Source of the DNA: Morinoia aosen
Taxonomy: Eukaryota > Arthropoda > Malacostraca > Amphipoda > Talitridae
Direction: 5' to 3'
Length of the DNA: 64,000 nt
Assembly (NCBI GenBank): GCA_030386875.1
Contig: CM059557.1
Location: forward strand, 63,380,514-63,444,513
Shown here: one piece after another, positions 33,655-44,339 of the stretch
How positions within the stretch are numbered: position 1 is the stretch's first letter
Layout: each line of letters starts with the position of its first letter
Made by a program: the position numbers and the translations under genes
Notes under the pieces: model-generated
Told to the model about the DNA's origin: nothing
Database searches by the model: none
Seen by the model: the letters and a program-made list of their open reading frames with translations, nothing else

Positions 33655-34720
33655 TCAATAATTATTCCCTGTCAACTTACAATGTTTTTGGCCCCCAGTA
33701 CGTGCAGTTAGTGGTCTTGCAATTATCGAACAATTCTGAAGAAAACATCTCCCAAAATTTAAATGTCCCAAGAATTGCAGCAATTCACTAACAGTTGTGG
33801 GTTTTGGAAAATTACTCAATTTATCACAATATTTTGGAGATTTACGTATGCCATTTTCACCAATTACATGCCCTAAAAAATTCACTTGCCTTCTAAAAAA
33901 TTCACACATGGAAATTTTTATTTGTATTCCATTGTTGCTCAAGGTGTTCATTACCTTTTCTACTAATTCCAAGTGTTCATCAAACGTTTACTAATGATCG
34001 AAATTTCATCAATATATACCAAGACTTTGTTAAAACAAACTTCTGAGAGAATCTGTTGCACATTCTTTTAGCAAGCAATACCACTATTTTTGAGACCAAA
34101 TGATAAAGTTTTAAATTGAAAATGATCATGAGGAGTACTAAATGCAGTATACTCACAGCTCTCAGCATCTAATGGAACTTGATAACACCCTTTGATTAAG
34201 TTTGACTTAGTGAAAAAATTTGTATTATACTCACTGTATATATGTTCAGATAGGTCAGGCATGGGAAATTTCTCAGTAATAGTTGGCTTATTGAGCTTGC
34301 GGTAATCTATGCACATTCGAATTTCTCTTTTACCTAGATCAGAAATTTTTTTAATTACTGGTACGATAGGACTACTCCATGGTGAACTACTAAGTTCAAT
34401 TATGTCGAATGCTTACAGCTCCTTACACTGTCTGTCAAATCCTTGTTAACAGGTTTCGAAAATTTCCGTGGTCTTTGCCATACTGGAGTGTTGTCACTCA
34501 ACTCTATCCTATGAGGTATAACTTTAGCCCTTCCTGTGTCAAATTCATTTCTGCTAATGGCATCCTGAGATCTAACCAATATTTCATACACCAGTAGCTA
34601 CTGCTCAGAAGTAACATTATCGCCCAAAATTATCTTGTCCTTAGTCTCTTCTGACCAGTACTCCAGCCCGTCACTTTCTAAAGGAGGGAAATCCACTAAG
34701 GTGCTGGCATACCCTAACCT
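33655..34720 (-). pseudogene. retrotransposon reverse transcriptase
   Basis: Spread over several minus frames: TGRAKVIPHRIELSDNTPVW (RT entry), SSSPWSSPIVPVIKK, MCIDYRKLNKPTITEKFPMP, then FQFKTLSFGLKNSG. The catalytic block reads VYIDE where Y-(I/V)-D-D is expected, so the second Asp is Glu. The connection part follows (NFLGHVIGENGIRKSP, then PKPTTVSELLQFLGHLNF). Stops and frame shifts lie near 34400, 34068 and 33980. Inactive. Confidence 0.85.
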
Positions 34721-35061
34721 TTCCCCTTCTTAAACTCTAGTGCACTTAGCAGAAGTTCCATTTCTACATTTCACAGCAATTCTTCGCAATTTTGAATTCA
34801 ACGGTTTCCTTCAAAAAAAGTACACATGATTTGACATGATAGTCCCCACGTTTGCAAGCTAAACATTGACGGGAATGCAAGCTGCATGTTTCCTCTTCAC
34901 GTCAACATCGCAAGCAGGAAACACAGATATAGTTTCATGCATGACATGTTTTATCTCTCCTGAATCCGAAAAATAATACAAAATTCAGCCTTTGCCCTGA
35001 TCCAGTCTAGAAATCATTCTTTTAGACACTTCAATACATAACTTATTTTGCTTAAGGAAAT

Positions 35062-35334
35062 TCAAGCCCGACACAATGTAAATGAAAACTTCTCACATTG
35101 TACAACATCAAAAGAATAGGAAGCGGCAAGCAACCCAAACGTTTCACCAACGAATTTTACCCTACCTGAAGTTTCAACAAATGTACTACCTAACCCTTTA
35201 ATTCTACTCCTGAAACGTTCATCAGTATATCCCCTACAATCTTTACACACACTCTTCTTCATGATATTAGTGTTTGCACCACTATCAACCAAGGCTTTAT
35301 ATTCTCTGCCCCGAACATCCAAGGGAATAATCAT
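35062..35334 (-). pseudogene. retropepsin (first protease)
   Basis: A minus frame with YKALVDSGANTNIM, the aspartic protease active site with its catalytic Asp intact. Downstream, in another frame, comes a GLNFLKQNKL phrase that corresponds to the distal G-x-(D/N)-F-L motif. It precedes the RT region as in ordinary Gypsy elements. Confidence 0.75.
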
Positions 35335-35362
35335 TTATTTTCCTGAGCGCAAATGCACAATA

Positions 35363-35667
35363 TTAACATCGTAAATCTAATTGGACTCTTTCTTGGTCTG
35401 TTCTCGTCAGAGGTGTATCAGCATCAACTGTCTCATTACTGATTTTTGCCTGGCCATCCACTTGAATATCTGCCGACGCCACATTCCCATCTTCGTTGCT
35501 CGTGGGCTTAGATGATAACTTGTCTCCGCTGCACTTGAGATGTTCCACCATGTCCTTTTGTCTTTATTACTCTCAGCCATCGCTTCATCTGAGCCTTCGA
35601 GGCAGCTGTCCGGTTGATGGTCCATCTCGTCATTCAAAACTTCGAATCTATTAGACCCATGGTCCAT
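35363..35667 (-). pseudogene. uncharacterised region upstream of protease
   Basis: Two overlapping minus frames (MDHGSNRFEVLNDEMDHQ and MVEHLKCSGDKLSSKP), acidic and polar. They may be the end of gag or a linker. No zinc knuckle or capsid motif seen. Confidence 0.35.
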
Positions 35668-35702
35668 TAGTCGAACTGCCGGAGGATTTCTGTTGCCTAA
35701 AC

Positions 35703-35759
35703 TCTAGCATCGGATTTCCATGAAAAAGCACCCCAGATCATCACAGAACCCCCAATCTT
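35703..35759 (-). pseudogene. Tc1-like transposase scrap
   Basis: The minus strand reads KIGGSVMIWGAFSW. G-G-(S/G)-(V/I)-M-(V/I)-W-G-x-F-S is a well conserved phrase of Tc1/mariner transposases between the first and second catalytic residues. Only about 19 codons remain, wedged between the Gypsy element and LINE copy B. Confidence 0.65.
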
Positions 35760-35924
35760 GAGCCAGAATATCTCATTTATTTTATATGTGTATTTTTTTC
35801 TTATATATAATTTTCAATAAGTATACGTATTAATATGTGTGTGTACGTGTGTAGGTATATAGATATCAATTTTGGTCAAGCCTTATACCACTAATCTTTT
35901 CAAATGTGACAGGCCAAAAACTTC

Positions 35925-36862
35925 TCGTCCTGGATGAACAGGATCATTTTGTTTTATCAGTTGATCCCTTTTCAGAGTTATCAAATAATAACCCTCCACT
36001 ACTCCTCCATCGTAAAAACGATCACTACAGTGCTCTTGTCACACAGGGCAAAAATCAGACCGGGGTTACCTCATCTTGACAGACTGCCACTGCCCAGCCA
36101 AATAGTAGACTTTCTAACAAAGCAGATGCTGGGCCAAACACCCTGGGCAACTTAGACAAAATCAATAAATCCCGTGAACGATCCCATCGAGATAGTAACT
36201 TTGCTACCTTTAAAAAGAGTGCTAATATAGGTAAAATCAGAATCAAGCATATAAATGCTCGAAGCCTGAATGTTAAATTGGATGAAATCAGAGTAATGTC
36301 GGTCACTGAAGAAATTGACATTTTGTGTGTCTCAGAAACATGGTTTGACTTACGAACCCAAAGTTCATTTTTTAACATTCCTGATTACGTGTTGTACCGC
36401 TACGATGGCGCTAAAACCAGCCGAGGTAGGGGATCTTGTATTTTTGTGAAAGAAATGTACTCAACATCTTCACTTCTAGCGAATAAAGTTTGCGAAGGCA
36501 TTGAAAAGGTTTGGTTAGAAGTGCAAATAAATGAACACAAATCAATAATCATTGGCAGCCTTTACCGGCACCCATCGTCTACCCTAAATCTAACACTAGA
36601 TTTCATTGAGGAAACCTTCAAAGAAATCCTTCTGGCAAAAAAGTCATTCTTTGCTTTCGAGGATTTTAATATTGACCTAATGGACAAAAACAATCAGCTA
36701 AGCAAACTATTGTATAAACTAAGCCTATCACAAATGGTCAAAGAACCGACTCGAATCAAAAAAGTCTCTGCAACTCTCCTCGATCTAGCAATCACAAATA
36801 ATCCCACCGCAATACTCAGTACAGTAATATCACCTTCTATTTCCGATCACCACTCTATATAA
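35925..36862 (+). pseudogene. LINE endonuclease domain (APE type)
   Basis: The frame is open from about 35925, with one TGA near 36078. The endonuclease reads KIRIKHINARSLNVKLDE (first Asn), DILCVSETWFD (catalytic Glu), IIGSLYRHPSS (the Y-R motif), FEDFNIDLMD where G-D-F-N is usual so the Gly is Glu, LDLAITNN and a final SDHHS with the conserved Asp-His. The frame stops at 36862, directly after SDHHSI. The 110 residues before the domain show no ORF1-like motif. Confidence 0.85.
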
Positions 36863-36904
36863 TGTGAAATTAATATTGCAAAGGAAAGACATAAATACCG
36901 CTTA

Positions 36905-38508
36905 ATGACTTATCGCTCGAAAAGGCACTATTCAGCAAAACTATTTCAAGAAAAACTACTCGATAGGTCTACCGAATTCCAGAAAATGATGCAATCTGAC
37001 GATGTTCACATTCAAGTGTCCATCTTCAACGAGAACTTCACAGCAGCTCTCGATGAATGTGCACCTTACGTCATAAAAAAAAGCCAAAACAGACTTTTTG
37101 GATTACTGACGAAATTAAAGAGATGAGCAGAATAAAGAAAGCTAACTTGCGAGAGTACAATAACAATAGATCAAACAGTACCTTATACATGAGATATAAA
37201 GAACATGAAAAAATTCTTCGAAAGAAAATCACTGAAGCGAAACAAACTCACTCCCACCAGAAACTGATAACGGCTAAAAATAACCCGAAACGAACTTGGG
37301 AAATCATTAGTGAGGTAGCCCCGTATAAAAATTCCGACCGGATTAGTAATTTTGAAAATCCCTTGGCAACAGCCACGGATTTCAACAAATTCTTTTCAAA
37401 AGTAGGGGCTCAAGTTTTCAGTGAGGTGTGTACCAATCCAGATGAAGCGACAATTGAAAACTCATGCCCCACTGCACCCTCGAGGACTGATGTCAAGTGG
37501 AGACCACGCCCTGTCGATTTACCGGAGTTACGAAATATCTTATGCTCACTAAAAAACACAACGGCAGTTGGACATGATGGTATCAGTCTTCAATATATCA
37601 AAGACAGTTTCCCTGTTACAGCACCATGGATTCGTCTGATAATTAATACATCAATAGTAATCAACACGTTTCCAAATCAATGGAAACACTCCATTATGAG
37701 ACCGTTGCATAAAAGTGGTGACCTAAATACAGCATCAAACTACAGGCCCATCAGTCTTTTGCCTGTCATGTCCAAACTATTGGAGAAAGTGGTGACAAAT
37801 CAACTGTCATTTCACCTGGACGAGTCAAATCTACTCCACCGAAATCAATACGCCTATAGAAGAAATACCAGCACTCAAGATCTCTGAAAAAATATACAGT
37901 GACATCGATCAAAAGAATATAACACTCTTGCTGCTACTCGATCTCTCTAAGGCGTTTGATAGCGTCGAACATGATAGACTTCTACGTAAAATACTGAACT
38001 TGGGAATAGACACGCAATGGTTTGAAAGTTACTTGTCAAATCGATCTCATGCAGTCCGCATAGAAAACAAATTGTCCCCATTCATTCAAACAATTTTGGT
38101 GTTCCCCAAGGATCCATTATTGGTCCGCTACTGTTTTCTATTTTTATTAATGATTTCCCTCCAATGCCTTCTAACACACGGATCTTAATGTATGCAGATG
38201 ATGTTCAAATTGCAATAACAAGTTCTGTATCGGAAATACCACAGACGCAAATTAATGCCGAGACTTTACTGACTGGCCTGAAATCATGGTACGACCGAAA
38301 TGGTCTCAAATTAAATGCTAATAAAACACAATGCATTATTACTGGATCCAAAGATGCAATTAAAAAACTTCAGATCTTACTCCTGCAGTTTGAAATGATA
38401 AAATTAATGCATCAGAAAAAGGTAAAATTCTTGTCATCTGGTTGGATAGAATTATGTCCTTCAGATCTCACGTTGAGACTACTTGCAACAAAATCTACGG
38501 AACTTTAA
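36905..38508 (+). pseudogene. LINE reverse transcriptase
   Basis: Linker and RT in several frames. The part to 37887 has AVGHDGISLQYIKD, WKHSIMRPLHKSGD, NYRPISLLPVMSKLLEKVV and QYAYRRNTSTQD, then ends by frameshift. Copy A has about 14 extra nt here, so copy B carries a deletion. 37928-38188 reads LLLLDLSKAFDSVEHDRL. 38164 onward reads MYADDVQIAI, the catalytic Y-A-D-D with both Asp intact, and GLKLNANKTQCIITGS. Frame breaks near 37100, 37875, 38095 and 38490 inactivate it. Confidence 0.88.
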
Positions 38509-39029
38509 TGTTTTTTCATCGTATAAAAAGTAGGCTAGACGAAAAATCCAGATTATTAGCCATTCAATCCCTTGTGTTTTCGCGCGTTGACTACTGCAGC
38601 CTAGTATGGGGAGACTTACCTCAATACCTTCAAAGGGACTTACAAAAGTGCATGAATTTTGCAGCCAAGGTGGTATGCAACGGTAATTTCAAAAGAAGTG
38701 ATCACGTAACCACTCTCCTCAATAAACTTGGCTGGATTCCTATCCAAGAAAGGCTCCTCATGCAGAAAGCCCAATACGTATTCTCCTCGTTATATCTTCC
38801 TCAGAGCAATGCTGAGATAGGGCGTTTCTACCCACCCACTGTAACCCATCAAAAACCGAACAGAAACAATAATGTCTTAGTCAACTATCGATCATCTCAC
38901 TTAAGGCAGAAGGCTCTGTCCATATCAGGCGCCTTACTGTGGAACAAACTTCCCCTGAGTATTAAAATACCTCAAAGACTGAGAAAATTTAAAGCCAAAA
39001 TAACTCGTCATCTTGTGTCTCAAAAATAA
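38442..39029 (+). pseudogene. LINE ORF2 C-terminal region
   Basis: A 195-codon open frame overlapping the end of the RT frame: MSFRSHVETTCNKIYGTLMF, then SRVDYCSLVWGDLP and VNYRSSHLRQKALSISGALL, ending KITRHLVSQK and a stop at 39027-39029. This matches copy A at 21035-21583. A region of this kind (thumb and C-terminal domain with Y-C-x-x-x-W) closes ORF2 in CR1/L2-type LINEs. Confidence 0.85.
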
Positions 39030-40715
39030 TTCTTAGCTACAGAACATACTAAATAAGTATTGACGAATTTTCATTTGCCTGGTATCTCCATTGCTGAACA
39101 ATCTCCCTCGCTCATTGTTTTATAATTCAAGACATCACACAACAGTTTTGAAGTATGCGTAGGTATTATGATTTGAACGCCTATGAGCTGCCATTTGCAA
39201 ACATGCTTACTTGTATATGTGTGAACGTATATAGGTGTATGTGCGCATATGGGTGTGAACATGTGCACGTACACCTGTGTGCACTTGAGTAGATAAACCA
39301 GTCGAAGGTTGCATTTTAGGTCATTCCTCTCCGTTTCTGTGCAAGTATCAAACTAGACCGTCATGGTACCTATGTGTGTGTGTGTGTTTATCAATTGCAG
39401 ACATTCTGCACCATATTACAAAGATAATGTGATTTTTTTTCTAATATGAAATTGTCAAGCATCCATGTAAAAAACAATAAATTCGTTGTGTGATCATCCA
39501 TTTATACTGCAGTAACATACTTATCATGCTTATGGTTATTTGCTTATAATAATGTTATACCTATGTTTGTTTTATCAATTGTCGACAATTTGCGCCATAT
39601 TTCAAACATATTGTGATTTTTTTCTAATATGAAGCCCTATAGGAAATTAATGTTTTGTTTCTTATTCACGTCCCACAATCGTTTTCATGTTTCTGACGTA
39701 GGTAGACTGTTTTGTGCCACTATTTTTAGTACGGAAATTTTATAAAATTCATGCCATAATAAAATATATTTTCTTCGTTTCCCTCGATTGGAATGCTGGT
39801 TTATACTGACTAGTTTACGCTTTTTGCGCACATGCTTACTTGTGTATATGTGTACGTGTGCACGCTATGAGTATGACACTCTATAGAATGCGTATGTATT
39901 GTAATTGCCTCGATGCATAGAAATGCATTCGTGTATGCATACGAGTTTGGTGTAAGTATGTGCGTGGGTATGTGTGTGCATGTGTATTTGTATTTATTCA
40001 CATGTATATGTGCAAATATGTGTGTACTAGACTGATAACTAGCATTTCACTAGAGATAATAGTCTTTTTTCTGTTCACTCTCAACTTGTAACATTACCTA
40101 ACTCGCCATCTCTTTATTATTGTAAAGCATTCTAGTAAAAACTCTACATTTGTTGTGCGATCATCCATTTATATTTAAATAAAATGCTTATTAACTAATG
40201 ACCGTTATGTTAAAATGGTTGAATTAGAAATACAAAACTTATAATCTTCTTGATCCTCATACTTATGTGTACATATATGTACATGTATGTATATATATAT
40301 ATGTATGTATGTGTGTATATGGATATATATTTATATATATTTTTTTTCATGCGTCCTTAAAATGACACTTTTGAACATTGGCCGAAACAAGCGTTTCATA
40401 TATTATTTCCTGGCGTTAAGAATTGCGAAGTTTTATGTCATGTACATTTAACTGTCAAAAGTGTTTTCACCCCACATTGAAAATGCATCGTCCATGAAAT
40501 TGTGTTATCTCTTATAATTATCATTACATGTATAATTAAATGTAGATTAAGGAAGATTAGGAGTACATTATTGCCCTCAATCATTTCTTTTTCGGCAAGT
40601 GACACGAGTTGTACAATACTCGTGTTTGTGTATCATCTAAGTGTATTAATTTTAAGATATTTTAAAAACCAATGATGGTACTTCTGTACCATCTATATTG
40701 GAAATAAATTGTTTT
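39030..40715 (+). other. LINE copy B 3' UTR
   Basis: Matches the reverse complement of 19331-21030 and, at its end, 62-277 and 17886-18100. It contains several (TG)n and (TATG)n tracts (39200-39280, 39370-39388, 39930-40025, 40262-40340). No ORF. Confidence 0.8.
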
Positions 40716-40844
40716 TTTTTTCTTTTTTTTTCTTAAATTGATATACATGTTTCTATATCATTTCTTTACGCAAAAACCATCCGGTTAATAAATTTTATTG
40801 CACTAGCGAAATGATTCAAAAATAAATCTATCACTTCCCCAGAG
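40716..40844. other. junction after LINE copy B
   Basis: A T-rich stretch (TTTTTTTTTTC then nine T) marks the LINE end. AT-rich unique sequence follows. Confidence 0.5.
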
Positions 40845-41000
40845 GGCGTTTCTGTGAATCGGATTAAATGACAAATACAATTAATGAAATAAAGCGCAAT
40901 TTGAGCATATGAATCGTGGTAAAATTATCTTTCTGTCTGTATGTTGTACAAGCTATGAATTTTGATATTGAGTATATGTTTGTTTACGCCTTTCTGCCAA
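40845..41000. repeat. diverged direct repeat, left copy
   Basis: Similar to 42808-42955 in the same orientation. Shared blocks include GGGC-TTTCTGTGAAT, ACAAATGAAATAAA-like, GTATG-GAACAAGC-ATG and GTTTGTTTACGC-TTTCT. The two copies lie about 1.96 kb apart and could be decayed terminal repeats of one element or an old duplication. Confidence 0.6.
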
Positions 41001-41860
41001 AATTTTGTAGATATTTGTCAATCATGAGTGGTAACCGGCTTACACTGTATCTCCATTTTATCCCATGTACCCATGTCCGCATGATGTTGCAGAGAATATC
41101 GAGAAGACATGAAATATGTTTTTTGTTGTTGTTGTTGTTCCTCGGCGGTAACTTGAGTTTTCTTAAAATTTTTTTTACAAAATTAAAAAACCATTCCTTT
41201 ATACGTATTTCGAAGTCCTTTTTCTATTCCTTATCTTTCCTCAGGTTATTTCTTACGCTTCATCAGAGCTTTGGCTGTTATTTTAAATATAGAAAGAGCA
41301 AGATTATTTTTCATGTTTATTAGCATTTTTCATATATTCATTTTCAATACGTATATATATGAATATGTGCGTTAGTGTGTGCATGAGTGTGTATGTGTGC
41401 GCACGCAAACATAAATGTCTATGTATCAGTGTACACATACACACGTTTGCACATATATATACGCACATGTACATGTATATGTTTCTATTTCTACTTCTTG
41501 CGTAAAAAGCATAACCTCAAGACACATTACATTTTACCTAAGGCTCTGCGATCAGTTAAAACTGAACAAAATTCCACAAATAAACAAATTAATTGCGCTT
41601 GCCTAATGATTTATAAACCGATCTATTGTAAGGAATTTTTCTGTGGCAACCTTACACGATAGTAGTAAAGGAAATAATAAGGATTTTAACGCTTATCCAG
41701 TGAAGCATTTACTTTTTATTGAACAGTGTAGTTCTTTCGTTGAACTAAATGTAATTTAAGTTTAAAAAGAATTGTTAAAAGTAAATTTCCAACTAAACGC
41801 AATTTAACAAGAACAATAACGCAATGAGAGCGACGACGAGACACAGCAGGACGGCAGCAG
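41001..41860. repeat. AT-rich DNA with (TG/TA)n tracts
   Basis: No gene recognised. CA/TG and TATA tracts at 41345-41482. ORFs here are translations of these tracts. Confidence 0.5.
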
Positions 41861-42780
41861 CTCGCATAATCAAGGTAGTGCAGAGCCAGCAACTTGAGGT
41901 CTCTGAACAGGGCCGTAGGAGTTCAGGTACGAGCGCACTACTACAAGAGCAGAAAGGGCAACTGTAGAAACTGCATCAATGGATACAGCGGTAGAGACTG
42001 TTGTAGTAGTAGTAGTAGTATACGCGGCAGTAGTAGCAGCAGCAGTATCCGCGGCAGTAGTAGCAACAGTATCCGCGGCAGTGGCAGCTTAACCAGTGGA
42101 ATAACGTGGTAGTGGGATACTGTTGAAGAGTTATTCAGTTAATTGGCGCCTAGGTAGCAATTCGCGGGCTAAATAGTGTGAAACGATTAGATCGATATCT
42201 AAGCACGATTTCACAACATCAGGGCACAACTCACCTAAGCTGATTGATTCAGCGCAGTGGGCCTAGGAACGCCACTTTCAGAGGTTAGAGAAATTTGAAA
42301 CCCTATCAAAGACGAGGGGATAGTGGTAGTCAGGCTCACCGTAAGGACATTAAGAACAGTTGAAGGTTCGTCTGCTTAGGAAAAAGTTAGAGAGAAAGAA
42401 ACCTAATCCTCCACTCTAACCCTTCAAGATCCCAAACAAACTATGCTAAACTCACCGATGGAGGATGTTCCCCAGACGTACTAAGGTGAGCCTGCAGTGA
42501 ATAATTAAACGTGAACCCTGACAATCAAAGAAATAACTTAAACAGGTCACAGGCACACCAACATAACGATAGTTGAAGTTAGATTTTAGGAAGATGAAGG
42601 AACCTCGGCCACTACCACTCGCTGCACCAAGAACACCGCGCCGCCTTCCTAACACGGGCTGCCGCTACCTCAGTCCTGCTCTACTAGGGTGTCGATCGCA
42701 ACTGTCTCATGCTAGAAACATGCTACCGAAGTAGCGTCTGAACCGCGCACGGGACAAATGACGGCGCAGACGCGCCGCCA
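41861..42780. repeat. GC-richer block with AGT/AGC trinucleotide repeat
   Basis: At 42001-42092 an irregular (AGT/AGC)n tract is broken by three TAT(A/C)CGCGGCAG phrases. It would read as Ser-rich (SSSIRGSSS) in one frame but shows no wider coding signal. 42590-42780 is GC-rich, with CG-rich phrases such as GCGCAGACGCGCCGCC. It sits between the direct repeats 40845 and 42808. Confidence 0.5.
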
Positions 42781-42807
42781 AACTAAATTTCTTATACAAT
42801 CACAACC

Positions 42808-42955
42808 CCGAAGGGCATTTCTGTGAATAGAAGAAATTAAAAGTATAAACAGACAAATGAAATAAAACGCTCGTGCAAAAGTTATCTCTATATTTGTATG
42901 CCGAACAAGCCATGCATTTCATTTTTGAGTGTAAGTTTGTTTACGCATTTCTAGA
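42808..42955. repeat. diverged direct repeat, right copy
   Basis: Partner of 40845-41000. The similarity starts at a GGGCATTTCTGTGAAT-like phrase and ends at GTTTGTTTACGCATTTCT. Confidence 0.6.
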
Positions 42956-43257
42956 TGTGCGTGCTGTGTTGCGCGATGTTCTTTATAAATTACTTCGTGA
43001 CTAACCTTTTCTCAATACTCGATTGTCATTTACGATGGTGTTTCAATCTGCACCGGTATAGCGTTTTTTGTATTTTTCCTACTTCGAGGATCTTATAAAT
43101 AATTCGAATACTACTAAAAAATTCTTCGAAACACCCAAGTTCTCAGTTGAAATTATCGAAGTAGGAAATAGGCAAGGGACGCTGTACCGGAATCTCTTGG
43201 AATATAAAATATCGAAGAGATGATTATTTTTAATTTCTCATTCAACTATCCTTGACA

Positions 43258-43685
43258 GACTATTAGCACGCCACGTATAGTTTGTCTATTAGTACGCCTC
43301 GTATATTTTGTCTATTAATATGTCTCGTATGATCTACCTGTTTTTACACCTCTGATAGTTTGTCTATTAGTAGACCTCGTATAGTTTGCCTATTATTATG
43401 CCTCGTATGGCTTATCTATTTGTACGCCTCTGATGGTTTGTCAATTAGTACTCCTCCTATGGAACTTTTGTTAGACTATTAGCACACCACGTATGGTTTG
43501 TCTATTAGTACGCCTCGTATATTTTGTCAATTAATATGCCTCGTATGGTCTATCTATTTGTACACCTCTGATAGTTTGTCTATTAGTACACCTCGTATAG
43601 TTTGTCTATTATTATGCCTCGTATGGCTTATCTACTTGTACACCTCGGATGGTTTGTCAATTAGTACTCATCGTATTGAACTTTT
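43258..43685. repeat. higher-order minisatellite (26-bp units, 216-bp super-unit)
   Basis: Units resemble TATTAGTACGCCTCGTATAG plus TTTGTC. About eight units form a super-unit starting GACTATTAGCAC at 43258 and again at 43474, so the period is 216 bp and it is repeated twice. Corresponding units in the two super-units are more alike than neighbouring units, the sign of a higher-order repeat. Confidence 0.85.
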
Positions 43686-44291
43686 GTTTTAGGACGTCCT
43701 ATATTAAGAAACTTTTAAAAGCCAATATGTTGACATGTATCTCATGTGGCAACTTGAAAATAAACGTTTTTTCTTTTCTTTTCTTTCTTTGTTTCCCCTA
43801 ATAAATTAAAGGCAATTGGCTATGATAAATCTTCAATTTTATTGAAAAGTTACTTAATGGAAATTTCAAATGAGGAATTGTTACGTTGGAAAACCTATGT
43901 ATCAAGTCAGAACACACATGCAACAAGTGTTTACAAATTATTGCCAAACCTAATTTCGCTGCAGATGGAATTGGGCTAACTTCGCTCCCACAACCATTGT
44001 CGCGATATTTGTGTGCCGCATTCAACTGACAGCACTCCAAATCCCTAACCAATGCAAGAATAAATGCATGAAGTTTAAATTTGTGCATCGAAGTCAAAGG
44101 GGAATGACACCTAAGCCTCTCAAAGTCATTTTCCGCTCTCTGACTTGTGGGGTAAAGTTACCTGAATGCATTTAACGAGTGAAAGCCTACTGTTTCGTAG
44201 CAAACCATGTAAATTTGATAGGCCGGTATTGTAGAACACTATGGCGAGCTAAGAAATTATCATTAAATATATATTTTAGAAATTATCATTT

Positions 44292-44328
<37 letters not shown>

Positions 44329-44339
44329 TTGCGGTCTTT
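43686..44339. other. no gene; (AT)n at 44292-44327
   Basis: A pyrimidine-rich TTTTCTTTTC run lies at 43769-43788. An AT microsatellite lies just before the LINE fragment. Nothing else recognised. Confidence 0.5.

Larger units (their letters stand above)
29990..35670 (-). mobile_element. Gypsy-type LTR retrotransposon, degenerate
   Basis: On the minus strand the pol-like domains occur in order: retropepsin (35.3 kb), reverse transcriptase (34.7-33.7 kb), RNase H (33.6-33.0 kb), a second retropepsin-like domain (32.5 kb), integrase (31.9-31.0 kb) and an acidic serine-rich tail (30.85-29.99 kb). RT before integrase is the Ty3/Gypsy order. No gag with CCHC knuckles and no pair of LTRs was found, so the 5' end is missing or diverged. 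Many stops and frameshifts are present. Confidence 0.85.
35880..40715 (+). mobile_element. LINE copy B (CR1/L2-like, APE type)
   Basis: The fullest copy of the LINE family in the window: an apurinic-type endonuclease, a reverse transcriptase and a C-terminal region (to 39029), then a 1.7-kb 3' UTR with CA/TG-rich tracts ending near 40715 in AATAAATTG plus T-rich sequence. No ORF1 was recognised and the 5' boundary is approximate. Copies A (62-277 plus 19331-22206) and C (17886-18100) lie elsewhere in the window. The CR1/L2 group is inferred from motif layout; no clade-level test was possible. Confidence 0.85.

Noticed and set aside
41894-42112. A serine-rich protein
   Set aside because: The frame is the translation of an AGT/AGC repeat; nothing around it supports a gene.
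43258-43685. A CRISPR array
   Set aside because: Units are contiguous and diverged with no unique spacers, and the setting is animal DNA; it is a minisatellite.
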